Part shown: piece after piece, positions 25,101 to 34,700 of the stretch
How the letters are laid out: each line of letters starts with the position of its first letter
How positions within the stretch are numbered: position 1 is the first letter of the stretch
NCBI GenBank assembly: GCA_033182465.1
Contig: CP137329.1
Span: 1,587,261-1,651,260, forward strand
Direction of reading: 5' to 3'
Source of the DNA: Sanghuangporus weigelae
Taxonomy: Eukaryota; Basidiomycota; Agaricomycetes; Hymenochaetales; Hymenochaetaceae
DNA length: 64,000 nucleotides
The notes under the pieces: model-generated
The model's input: the letters and a program-made list of their open reading frames with translations, nothing else
What the model was told of the DNA's origin: nothing
Database searches by the model: none
Program-made: the position numbers and the translations under genes

Positions 25101-25686
25101 CCGCAATAGATGTCTCGTTTCTTTCCGACCTGATCATTTCAGGTTATGGTCGCAATTGCTGGGCAACGTCATCGTGCCGCAAGTGCATAGAATTCTTCCC
25201 AAAGACAGAAAAGTGGTCATCATTGGCATGACGAAAATGCTATTAAGCAGCCCCCTTATGCTCACTGAACCAGCTGTTGCGCATTGGTGAGCTTTTTCGT
25301 CAATAGCTTGAACTCTGTTAATAAAATTCGTCAGGCCGACTGCATTCGCTGAACTCGCAAAGCTCTTCAGTGAATCCAAGCATCTACAAAGTGCACAGGC
25401 GACTGCGGCGGAAGATCCTGACGAGGTTCTGCGAACAATTGACTACGAGGAGCAGGGTGCAGGATACCAAGCCGCTTACTCAAAACTTGCTGCAAGCGAG
25501 GGTCTCCCCGAAGACCCGGTCAATGAAGTAAGCGATTCTAGGGCATTTGTAGGAGAATCGCTGGTGTCGGCTGTGAATAGAGAGCCGCGCATCCGTTCGC
25601 TTGTCCAAGCGGCAAGTCGTGGTGCGGGGGACGCAGCAGTTGATGCTTTCGTTCAGAGCCTCTCAGCGTCAGGTTATAGTATCTGA
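22150..25686 (+). CDS. CSE1: Exportin-2 / importin-alpha re-exporter (Cse1/CAS)
   Basis: Cse1 is the karyopherin-beta that returns importin-alpha to the cytoplasm with RanGTP. Eleven exons give 1,006 residues, close to the usual 960-970. They are 22150-22353, 22404-22574, 22623-23642, 23697-23843, 23902-24035, 24086-24201, 24252-24408, 24458-24549, 24605-25088, 25143-25286 and 25335-25686. All joins keep frame. The N-terminus has the importin-N pattern (QAEQGLAAL, SVYLKNTVKRRW, IAGYDFPERWEGL). The centre has FRNQ, AENDYLMKCVMR, KNPSNPNFDQY and QFTPYVFQIISQ, all matching Cse1 landmarks. HEAT repeats run throughout. Intron 4 (23844-23901) begins GC rather than GT; splicing there is required to reach LTKEQL in frame. 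Intron 8 uses the second of two nearby AGs (GATAG). No lesion is visible, so this is the functional copy and the likely source of three broken fragments near the telomere. Confidence 0.95.
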
Positions 25687-25735
25687 AAGCAGTTTGTTCC
25701 GCTCCACTTGTTATGTCTTGTCACATGTCGACTTA

Positions 25736-26254
25736 CAGCTAGTTGCAAAATTGTTGGCAATCACGTGATTTCACCACTTTTCTCACCATGAGAGCCTCAA
25801 AACACAGATAAAATCATATCTCACCCAAATCTCAACGGTTTCACATCATCTAAGTTGCTAAATTCATCTTTTTGAAAGGGCTTTAATTTCAAAAAAATAA
25901 TCGAGAAAATAGAGCAAAAAATGACCCAAAAATGGCGAAAATATCGTCTTTTGCCTCTTCCTTGCATGTGCATTTTTTTCTGTGATCCCTGCTGGTCCAG
26001 AACCTCCCCAAAGCTATCCAGAATGATAATATGATTATAAAATGAATTTACAGACTGAGTTTGAGTTGAATTGTGTACCAGAATGTGCTGCTTTGAGGCA
26101 TGCCTGAATCACTCAAAACTCATCATTTCCCCCTAGCCTCCCAGGCTCCAGGAAAAATTCTTACAGGCCAGATTCATGCATGTAAATTCATTTTAGATAT
26201 AATAGACTAGGTTTATGTGCTAGCTAGGTCCTCAGCATCCACTGGTGAGCTGGG
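25736..26254 (+). repeat. Left inverted arm of the foldback element
   Basis: 519 bp, reverse complement of 41,516-42,034. Contains long A and T runs and the palindrome CACGTG near its outer end. Confidence 0.9.
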
Positions 26255-26570
26255 AAGATGCTGTCTAAAATGATGTATACAACTAGAATCTGAAAGGATC
26301 CGCTCAAAATCTCGCATCAGGATCGATGCGATCAGCAGATCCACACGATCAGCTTTCCAAACACGACCAGTAACCAAGCCAGCTATCACGGGCCCAAGCG
26401 ATGAAACTCCTGTGTGCGTTCTGATACCGGACAGGGAATATAAAGTTCGAGGGGCTGCCCTAGAATACCTTTGAGTAGTTAGCAGAGAGATACACCTAGA
26501 CCAAAGGCAAGTGGAGATGAAGGGATAATGGAATATACAAGAGAAGGGTTGTATGAGGGCTGAGGAACGC

Positions 26571-28109
26571 TGTTACAAAAATTGTGGTTATCTAATACGG
26601 CGTGGGCTAAATTTTACACACCGAGTTGCGATGCCAAATCAAGACTATTTCGAAAGGCTACTACGGCAGAACAGTGGTGGCGACTCAAGAGTAGCAAACC
26701 ACGGATCGTCTGGAGAAGACACGGAGGACTCTAATGATTTGCAATTAGGACTAACTAATATGCACATTGGACATACTCCACCGCCGGAACGCAGTCTGGC
26801 GGCGATGGAAGAAAGAAATGTCGCAAGGTATACGGAACTCCTGCAACGAAGACATTATCGGCGTGGTGCAACTAGAAGATTTGTACACGAGAGCTTGGTG
26901 TGCGCCAATTGTTACTTGGCCTACCAACGAAGCTGGGTACTTGCGGAATGGCTCATGAAGAACTTCACGGAACGGTTAGTGTCGAGGGAAGCAGCCGATG
27001 TCAAGATTCGGCATAAGCCCGGACCCTCGGAACGAACAGAAGACCAACCATTACCGAACCGCGGAATGAGCGCATACGACCATGAGGTATCCATATGGCT
27101 TAGCGATAGGGATGTCTATGCATTGAAGGTCGGCGTGCGAGCTTGGATCAATCAGCATCGGCACCAGACCTTGTGCAGTCACACGGCAGTGGAAGTAGAT
27201 TGGCCAGTTTACAAGCGGCCACCTTCGGACATTGAACATCTTACGGAAGAAGCGATAGAACGCTTGATGCAGGCTTGGCGAGCGTCAGAGCCAGGGGTAA
27301 TTACAGTTGATGAGTGGAATGGCCGCGAGCACTTTGGACAGAGGCTACGGCTAACCACGGGCCCAGGACTACAACTATCGGACATCGAAGTCGCGGCGAG
27401 GCACAGAAGGAGTGTAGCGGAGTACACTCGTGCGCCGGGAGAAGATCGGCAAGCTCTGCCGATCTCTAACCCTGATATCACTATCTCCCCCATGATCGAG
27501 GATTAAGCGGCAGAAGCTCGGCCTGGGAACGGAGCGCCAGAGAAGCGATAGCTTGGCAACTATCATGGGAACCCGTCTGGGAACGGAGAAGGATCGCGGG
27601 GTAAAGATAAGGAGAGATTAACATGTGATAACGATTGCAGATCGGAGGAAGCACGGAAGAAGCTTCTCGAAGCATCGGGGTAGTAGGACTCAAACAAACC
27701 CTCCTAATATGGTAGAAGTATTGTGATTCAACACTAGAGGAAAGTATCGGTGTTGGCACCAGAGTAGAGTACTGGTGTCAGAGAAAACATATTGTCTAGA
27801 CCAATAGCAAGGCTGTAGTCGGTAGTAATAGGTAGTCGGTACTATTTAGTAAATAGGTTATTTAAGGGCCAGCTGAGCGGGGCATTGTCCCTCAGCAAAA
27901 TTATTTTGTACTCTCAATCGAAAACTGTACCCTTTGATTGAAACCCTGTTCCACTACTGAGGTCAAGCTTGAGCCTATCGCTCGCTTCTAAAGTAGTACA
28001 TCTATAACCTTCGTTCCGTCTCCAATCAATTATCATCAGAAGGAATAAGCAGGGACTTGTTCCGGTACGCTTAGACTGACCACCTCGTCTAAAAACACTG
28101 GTCCTAACA
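26571..28109 (+). repeat. 5' LTR of the gypsy element
   Basis: 1,539 bp, TG...CA ends, repeated at 37,234-38,772. A GTTATTTAAG motif near 27,859 could serve as TATA box, placing the RNA start roughly 230 bp before the LTR end. Confidence 0.95.
26631..27506 (+). CDS. Open frame encoded within the 5' LTR
   Basis: An ATG-initiated 291-residue frame starts 60 bp into the LTR. The protein is hydrophilic, rich in Arg, Glu and His, and has one CANCYLAYQRSW segment and a Trp/Arg-rich middle (WLSDRDVYALKVGVRAW). No membrane segment, signal peptide or known domain is seen. In the 5' LTR the frame also stays open upstream into flanking DNA to about 26,553. A frame this long in an LTR is unusual. It lies upstream of the putative LTR TATA box, so the 3' LTR copy, transcribed as part of the genomic RNA, is the one more likely to be expressed. 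Function unknown. Confidence 0.5.
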   Translation: MPNQDYFERLLRQNSGGDSRVANHGSSGEDTEDSNDLQLGLTNMHIGHTPPPERSLAAMEERNVARYTELLQRRHYRRGATRRFVHESLVCANCYLAYQRSWVLAEWLMKNFTERLVSREAADVKIRHKPGPSERTEDQPLPNRGMSAYDHEVSIWLSDRDVYALKVGVRAWINQHRHQTLCSHTAVEVDWPVYKRPPSDIEHLTEEAIERLMQAWRASEPGVITVDEWNGREHFGQRLRLTTGPGLQLSDIEVAARHRRSVAEYTRAPGEDRQALPISNPDITISPMIED

Positions 28110-28242
28110 TTATAATTTTGCTCCAATCTTGGGGTAACCAATCTTGCTGTTTCGTAGTGCAAATACCCACTAACGATCAGTAAGTATTGCTCTGCCTCAG
28201 GAGGGTTCTCTTCTTGTGCCTGTGACACATTGAGACTGACAC

Positions 28243-29166
28243 ATGCCAGCGTGGCGACAACAGCTCAAGCAGGCTTATCAAGTACACAAGGGATTCGTTC
28301 AAGCCCTTCGAAGCTTCGAAGAAGAGTTAACTGTCGCCTTTCGCACGCTTAACTTCTATCGAGGTAAGAAGGATTTAACAACCCCTATACCAGAACCCTA
28401 CAGGTCGGTTATACTATCCGCCCTGGAGCTTCAATTTGCCGCCGCCCAACAAGAAGGGGTTGGGAGAAGATTCCTGTGTCAGCAGGTAGACAAACTGCTA
28501 GACGGCAGTAAAGTCAATTGGGAAGTACTGCGAGGACAAACACCTGAAGAAAAGGAATTGTACGCTCTCACCCAACAATATAAAGCTTTCGAATACACCC
28601 TCTTGGAACACGGACACTTCCTACACCAAGTACTAGCACTGGTCTACCGAGGCAACTACTCATTCGCGAAACAACTATGTCACCGATGGAACTGTGGCAA
28701 GCTTGTTGGACTAGTTTCTGGATTGCATCAAGCGTCCTCTGGTTTTCTTCCCTGGTATACGTCCTTACTCAACAATGCGGAGGTAGAAGAGGCGTACTTC
28801 ACGGCCTTGCAACGGTACGGGTCTGGCTGGAACGGGAAATCATCCAAGGAATGTCCTCACTCCGTCAAACCGGTCGGAGAGTTTTACTCTACGCTCAACG
28901 ACTGGCGATACCTCAGCACGGAGCTGGAGAACACCTGGAATCCGTTTTGGACCGCATCCGAGAACGACTCGACGGTCTACATGGACGCCTGGATCGAATG
29001 GTCGGCACTAACGGGAATGCTGACGAAGCTCTCGCCCGACTACGGAATTCCATCATCAGCCTCGATCTCCGACTTACAAGCCTTGATCGGTCCATGCGAA
29101 CTCTCACCGCTACTGTCTCTCGACTCTATGACATGGGTTCAGAATTTTCCGAACACATCACAGTAG
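28243..29166 (+). CDS. Gypsy accessory ORF A, hypothetical protein
   Basis: First frame after the 5' LTR, starting at an ATG 134 bp past the LTR. The first 145 residues look like a genuine helical protein (ALRSFEEELTVAF, ALELQFAAAQQEGVG, EYTLLEHGHFLHQVLALVY). The last 160 residues, where the frame overlaps accessory ORF B, become rich in Trp, Ser and Pro and look like a shadow of ORF B. This suggests the real product is ORF A up to about 28,690 joined to ORF B by a -1 shift, or two separate overlapping proteins. No known domain. Confidence 0.55.
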   Translation: MPAWRQQLKQAYQVHKGFVQALRSFEEELTVAFRTLNFYRGKKDLTTPIPEPYRSVILSALELQFAAAQQEGVGRRFLCQQVDKLLDGSKVNWEVLRGQTPEEKELYALTQQYKAFEYTLLEHGHFLHQVLALVYRGNYSFAKQLCHRWNCGKLVGLVSGLHQASSGFLPWYTSLLNNAEVEEAYFTALQRYGSGWNGKSSKECPHSVKPVGEFYSTLNDWRYLSTELENTWNPFWTASENDSTVYMDAWIEWSALTGMLTKLSPDYGIPSSASISDLQALIGPCELSPLLSLDSMTWVQNFPNTSQ

Positions 29167-30470
29167 AAGGACAGACTCTGGGAGAATTCCTACACTACAC
29201 CCTCGAACACACCCTGGAGGGAATGGTAACGACGATCAACGAGCAGACAGATCGAGTCACCACGATGCAGGACACAAGGCTGAACTTCGCCTTTGGACTT
29301 TTGCAAGGACGACTTCTTGGTGCAATAACGGCGACGGCTAATGGCAGTCAATCAGCCATGACTCAACAACTCGTCAATGCCCAACAAGAGATCGTCCGAC
29401 TTTGTGGGGTAGACTTCCTGCAGCTTCATACGCAGGTCGCCTATCTGATCGAGCAAGTCGAAGCTACCCGAGCGCGAATCAGCAACGCCGAAGAAGAAAC
29501 CACGAGCCACTACTCCATTACCGAAGGTATTCGTCGAATCCAGCAAACGATCCGGTCTAGGCAGTCCTACCGAATGCGAGAAACAAGACGTGAAGGAAGG
29601 GTTTCCCCAGAATCACCACTCGCCGGGAGAGGACAGCTGTTTAGTCGCTTCGCAACCTTAACAGCTGACTCCGACGACATGCCACCACCTCTCATTCCAA
29701 TACATGGAGAAGGCAGGCCACGTATTGCACGGTTGATCGACGAATATCTCCAAGATGCAGGACAACGCCAGGCAAATGATCAAACCGAAACAGGACCCCC
29801 GCAAACGCTAGAACAAGAGGAAGTACTGGAAGAACAGTCAGTCGTCGCCCAGCTCGATAGTGAGGAACTCGAGGACTATGTTTCCACCGCCAGCCAGACA
29901 GAAGACCTTGACCAGCAAGCCGAAGAACTGCTGAGGGAGGTAATACCCACGGAAAATCGACCGTGGCCTACGGGAGATGGCTGGCGAAACCCAGAGCTCG
30001 GAGGAGAAGCATTTCCTGAGCTGATGTGGAACGAAGAAGGAGTGTTAGTCGAGGTTCGCCCCCAACGACTTGGGGCAAACGGATATCGTTTCGAACGGAA
30101 TGGACTCCAAGGCCCTCATGAAAACTCGCCACCTGGAACTCCAACCCCTAGCGCCCAGACAATTGGGGAAAGGGAGGAAAGGCTTCAGGCAGCGAGTGAG
30201 TATTCCCCAGAATCAGAATTCATTTATGATCCTATCTTGCGTCCTAGTAGCTGCCCTCCACGGCCGGAGTCTACCACAGTGGTAGTGGGAGAACCGGTGC
30301 AGGGGGTAGCGAACATGACACGGGTGGTTTGGGTACGAGGTCCCGATATTGGTATATTTCCGTATACAAGCGACTACGATTATCTCACATCGAATAACGA
30401 CGACTGGGAAACGGAAGAGGAAAGCGAAGAGCATGAGAGTGGCGAGGAGAGAGTTGAAGCTCGGGAATAA
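28677..30470 (+). CDS. Gypsy accessory ORF B: hydrophobic N-terminus plus coiled coil, hypothetical
   Basis: A 597-residue frame in the -1 phase relative to ORF A and already open from about 28,592. Residues 7-30 (WQACWTSFWIASSVLWFSSL) form a hydrophobic segment, possibly a membrane anchor. From about 75 to 270 heptad patterns predict a long coiled coil (VLDRIRERLDGLHGRLDRM, RLRNSIISLDLRLTSLDRSM). The C-terminal 250 residues are acidic, Pro- and Glu-rich. It precedes gag by about 180 bp. No matching domain comes to mind. A hydrophobic segment followed by a coiled coil is superficially reminiscent of fusion or structural proteins, but there is no other support for that. An accessory structural or regulatory role is pure inference. 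Confidence 0.65.
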   Translation: MSPMELWQACWTSFWIASSVLWFSSLVYVLTQQCGGRRGVLHGLATVRVWLEREIIQGMSSLRQTGRRVLLYAQRLAIPQHGAGEHLESVLDRIRERLDGLHGRLDRMVGTNGNADEALARLRNSIISLDLRLTSLDRSMRTLTATVSRLYDMGSEFSEHITVEGQTLGEFLHYTLEHTLEGMVTTINEQTDRVTTMQDTRLNFAFGLLQGRLLGAITATANGSQSAMTQQLVNAQQEIVRLCGVDFLQLHTQVAYLIEQVEATRARISNAEEETTSHYSITEGIRRIQQTIRSRQSYRMRETRREGRVSPESPLAGRGQLFSRFATLTADSDDMPPPLIPIHGEGRPRIARLIDEYLQDAGQRQANDQTETGPPQTLEQEEVLEEQSVVAQLDSEELEDYVSTASQTEDLDQQAEELLREVIPTENRPWPTGDGWRNPELGGEAFPELMWNEEGVLVEVRPQRLGANGYRFERNGLQGPHENSPPGTPTPSAQTIGEREERLQAASEYSPESEFIYDPILRPSSCPPRPESTTVVVGEPVQGVANMTRVVWVRGPDIGIFPYTSDYDYLTSNNDDWETEEESEEHESGEERVEARE

Positions 30471-30648
30471 AGGAGATAGGCCTTGGCTCAGAGCGGAGAG
30501 CTCGCCAAGATAAGGAAGACGCCCAAGAACCGACCGGGCAGGAAGGGTAAGGTGGTTAGCTGGAAAGCGGAGGTGGAACTCGCTGGATAGTTAACTACTT
30601 AACCATGTATTATTAAATGCGCTGAATGAGAGTGATACTCACAAATTT

Positions 30649-31701
30649 TTGGTTGCATTCGTCCAGATCAATATGTCTAACAAAGATATCATGAAGTACC
30701 CTTTGTTTAAGGGAAACCCATATGAGTCGCTTGAAAACTTTCAGAATCAAATGATCAGTCGGTTGAACGAGAAACATCCCGACAATCCAGAAAAACGGGT
30801 TAAGATCATTTTGGAATGTTTACGAGGACAAGCTCAGACTTGGGTTAATGGCAAATGGGCTGTGAATAGGAATCGATTAGTCTCCACCTGGAAGCAAGAA
30901 CCGGTCACGAATAATTGGATTATTGACCAAAAGGGTGGATGGGACACCGAGACAGATCTATGGAACGAATTAGCGCTCAACCACAATGGCATTTTTGGAC
31001 TAGAAGAAGAGGCCGAGCGAAACATACGAACGATTTATCAGGAACGGGCGCGGGTAAAGCTGTATAGTAGGGCCTTCAACGACATCAGGATGAGACTACC
31101 AAAGCATTACAATGGACAAGCACTGGTTTACGAGTTCAAACGTGGACTGAACCAGACCATCCTAAAGGCACTCCTTACAAATACGGAACACCCTAATTGG
31201 GACCTGACCCAATGGCAGGATAACGCGAAAAATCTGGAGGACAGTCTAATAGCAGCCAAAGTAATTGGCAGTAATAAGAAGTATACCCCTATGTTTAAAG
31301 ACGGGCAGGCGGTATCGTACACGCCGGTGCCCCCTGAAGCTCGTCATCCAGCTGAGTTTCAGGGTGAGCCTATGGACATTGATATGTCTAGGCGCTTTAC
31401 TAGGGGGTCCCGAGGGGAAAATTCCGGGGCATGCTGGGTATGCGGCAAAACAGGTCATTTTGCACGGGACTGCAACAATGTAGGGCGAGAACAACAGGGA
31501 AGCCGTGGACACCGAACCAACTACAAGAGACGGGTGCAAAAGAAACGATCTGGCAAGACTGGCCGCTTCCTAAAACGCCGGGAAGTTGGGATTGATAGCG
31601 ATTCCGAAATGGAAGAATTACTGGACAAACGGGCGAAGTTACCAAGGCGGAAGGAACGGGCTTCGCACACCCTCGAGGAGGATTCCGAGGAGGATTTTTA
31701 A
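30649..31701 (+). CDS. gag: Gypsy Gag (capsid and zinc knuckle)
   Basis: Gag forms the cytoplasmic virus-like particle. About 350 residues; the likelier start is the ATG at 30,673 (MSNKDIMKYPLFKGNPYESL) rather than 30,649. The capsid-like region includes RVKIILECLRGQAQTWVNGK and YSRAFNDIRMRLP. A CCHC knuckle CWVCGKTGHFARDC lies near residue 265, followed by a basic tail. The frame ends with TAA at 31,699-31,701 within a T5 run where the pol frame is open in -1. Intact. Confidence 0.9.
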   Translation: MVAFVQINMSNKDIMKYPLFKGNPYESLENFQNQMISRLNEKHPDNPEKRVKIILECLRGQAQTWVNGKWAVNRNRLVSTWKQEPVTNNWIIDQKGGWDTETDLWNELALNHNGIFGLEEEAERNIRTIYQERARVKLYSRAFNDIRMRLPKHYNGQALVYEFKRGLNQTILKALLTNTEHPNWDLTQWQDNAKNLEDSLIAAKVIGSNKKYTPMFKDGQAVSYTPVPPEARHPAEFQGEPMDIDMSRRFTRGSRGENSGACWVCGKTGHFARDCNNVGREQQGSRGHRTNYKRRVQKKRSGKTGRFLKRREVGIDSDSEMEELLDKRAKLPRRKERASHTLEEDSEEDF

Positions 31702-31703
31702 AG
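31692..31703 (+). other. Candidate -1 ribosomal frameshift site, gag to pol
   Basis: At GGATTTTTAAAG the gag frame reads GAT TTT TAA and the -1 frame reads GGA TTT TTA AAG into pol. The pol frame has no good ATG before the protease active site, so a shift or reinitiation is needed. A P-site slip on TTT with the stop codon in the A site would suffice. It is not a classical X XXY YYZ heptamer. Confidence 0.5.
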
Positions 31704-34700
31704 AGCAGTCAGTCACCATCGGGTACTGACAAGGGCTCAAAGGAAGTAAAGCGCCGATGGACTATTGCTAGACCAAATTCCAACCATCCCACTATACCCA
31801 TTGACGTCATTCAGGGACAGAGAAAGGTTAATCTCTCGGCTATGATTGACTCCGGATCCGCAATCACTACTATTAGTCCAACGGTGGTACAGAGCCTAGG
31901 ACTAAAAACAGTGCCGGCGGAAGGTAACTATACCATCCGGAATGCCGATGGATCGATTAATCATGGTGGATGGACTCGGAATGTTCGAGCAATAGTGGAT
32001 ACAGGGATTACTAGAGGTTTAATGGACATCGCCGTGGTAGACACTCATGAAGACAAGTTTCTCATAGGGAATGATTGGCTTGAACAGTATAAGCCAACCA
32101 TCGATTGGACCAAAGGAACGCTCAGCAAAGGAAGCAAAGAAGTTAACTTCAATGGAACGGCACGTCTGCGTATGATCGAACTAACTATTGCCTCGAGACG
32201 AACCAGGAAGCGCAAACGATGGCGAAAGGCTCCCAAATACGCTCCCCAGAATTGGGGAAGGGACGCAGAAGACGAACGGGAAGAAGAATGGGAAACTAGG
32301 GTCTACTACCACAGCGATATGGATTCAGGACACTACACCGAAAGTGAGGAAGAAGTCGAGGAACCCGCGAATCTACCACCAGAAGGAGTACCAATGGAGA
32401 AAACCGAAATCGAACCACCAATAGTGTTTCTAAGCGACATGCATCCAGAATCCAAATCCGTCCTCCACAAGGAAGTCGGAAAATGGCAATTCTATACGAA
32501 GGATGACATACACAGGATAACCCTTGACCGTAGGGAATTTTTCGATTTTAACTCCCTAGAAGAGGCAGATCAAGCAGTGTATAATGCGATGATGAGGGAC
32601 ATAGACAAAGGGTCCGACTCAGAAATGCTCTACCAATGGTATGGAAGCATGTACGGAGCGCATTTACAGCTGCAGGAGATCAAGAAGAATGCCGCACGAC
32701 AAGAGGAAACTTCAACCACGACACACGAGGCACAAGCAAGAGTGCAAGCCGAGATTCAAGGGCAAATGTCTGTCGACTCAGAAGGATCGGATACGAAGAA
32801 AGGAAAGAGGCCGAGCGTGCCACCAAAGGCAGGAAAGCCAGGGCACTATGCCTCTAATCCGCTACGAGTTCGAAGACAACGCAGTGGGGGAAGTGGTACC
32901 GATTCGAACCCTGTAATAAGGAGTATTAGGGTGGAGTGGACTCCTCCATCCATGCACGAGGGAGAAAATGACTCAACCCTGGCAGTGCAGAAGCAGTCGG
33001 TTAGTTTCACCACACGAAACAAGCGTACTAGCAGGAGTATGCGGGGTCGGGAGCCTCAGAGAACTAATGCTCTGCAGCGCACTAGGTTCGGCCACCTAGC
33101 GAGATCTCCCACTTCGAGAGAAAAGGGAGTGACCAGACCCAAGACGTCGTTCAAGGGTAGACTAAGGCCTGGAAAAATGGTCCACCCCAAAGGGAGGGTA
33201 GTCCCATTCCAGCACAGAGCCGAAGACAGTACGCCGCAAGCATCAAGTAGGCTGGCTTTGGGAGCTCAAGTGCGCCCGCGAAGACCATGGCGAGAAGCCA
33301 AAATGCAGGGCCCTGCTCCGACAGGGAAAACAAACGGTAAAGGTAGCAGGTCAATTAGATATGCCGCGATAGAGCAGAAGCTCTCGCAGGGGCAAAAGAG
33401 TCGCCAATGGCTTCCGCCTGTTGACTCGGTTAAGCAGCCGCACGAAAGGGTGAAAGGAAAAGTGCTAGAGAGAAAAGCTGGATCCGAAACGGTGTTCAAG
33501 GGTAACCTAGGATCGCATAAGCCCACCACTTCGATGCGGGTGGAGGACGGCTCTCGATTAGAAGCGCTACCCAAGCCTTCTACCTGGATTCGCCGACTAG
33601 AGCAGCGACAAGTCGCATCACGAAGGGAACGACTCCTCAAATACAACAGCATAGCTCAAAAGTATGCTCAGGAGAAAGCACTCGACGAAAGGATGGCAGA
33701 CCATGCAGGAACACAAACCCTCGAAGATATTCTTCCAAAAGAAATCTGGGATTTCCGGGATAGGTTTGACAAGGATGCTGCTAGACGGCTACCTAACTCG
33801 AGCCAATGGGATATGAAGATAGAACTGCTACCCAATGCAGAGCTACCCAAACCCGGACCAGTATATCCACTCGCTCCTGCCGAGAAACGAGCGGTCGAAG
33901 AATGGATTCGCGATGACCTGAAGAAAGGATGGATTCGTGTTGTAGGGAACAATGTCCCTGCCAACGAAAAAGCAAGCACTTGTGCACCAGTATTCGTTAT
34001 AGCCAAGAAAACACTAGGAAAGGATGGCAAACCAGAGTATCGTATTGTAATCGACTACAGAGGATTGAATGCGGTGGTCATACCGGATCACCAGCCAATG
34101 CCTCTATTACATATGCTACCGGACGATTTGGCTCATGCGAAATGGTTTTCTACACTGGATTTACGAAGCGGGTATAACAATGTGCGAATCCATCCAGGGC
34201 ATGAAAAGTATGCCGCCTTCAGAACTCACATGGGGGTTTACCAGCCGCTGGTAATGCAGTTTGGACTAATGAATGCACCTGCGGTATTCCAACGTGCAAT
34301 GAACGAGCTCTTTCAGGACATGATTGGGCAGGGCATACTCATTTATCTAGATGACATTATTATCTATGCGGAAACAAAACAGGAACACTGGGACCTGCTA
34401 GCAGAAGTATTGCGCAGGTTAAGGAAAGCAGACTTCTTTTGCAAGCCAGAGAAGTGCTACTTTGCCAAACAGGAGCTCGACTATCTAGGATTTGTTGTTA
34501 ACCAATCGGGCATGCAGATGGATCCCTACAAGGTAAAAGCAGTTCAAGAATGGCCAGATTTGTCAAGCAAGCGAGACATTCGAAAGTTCATTGGTTTTGC
34601 GAACTTCTACCGAAAATTTATCGAAGGCTTCGCCAAGATCGCTAGGCCGCTAACGGAACTCATGTCTGGCAAGAAGACATTTACTTGGGGAGATCGTCAA

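Noticed and set aside
28900-29166. C-terminal half of gypsy ORF A as an independent domain
   Set aside because: Trp/Ser/Pro-rich composition typical of an out-of-frame shadow, whereas the overlapping ORF B frame has strong coiled-coil heptads there.
33151-34030. Minus-strand frames of 120-128 codons within pol
   Set aside because: Antisense shadows of the intact gypsy polyprotein.
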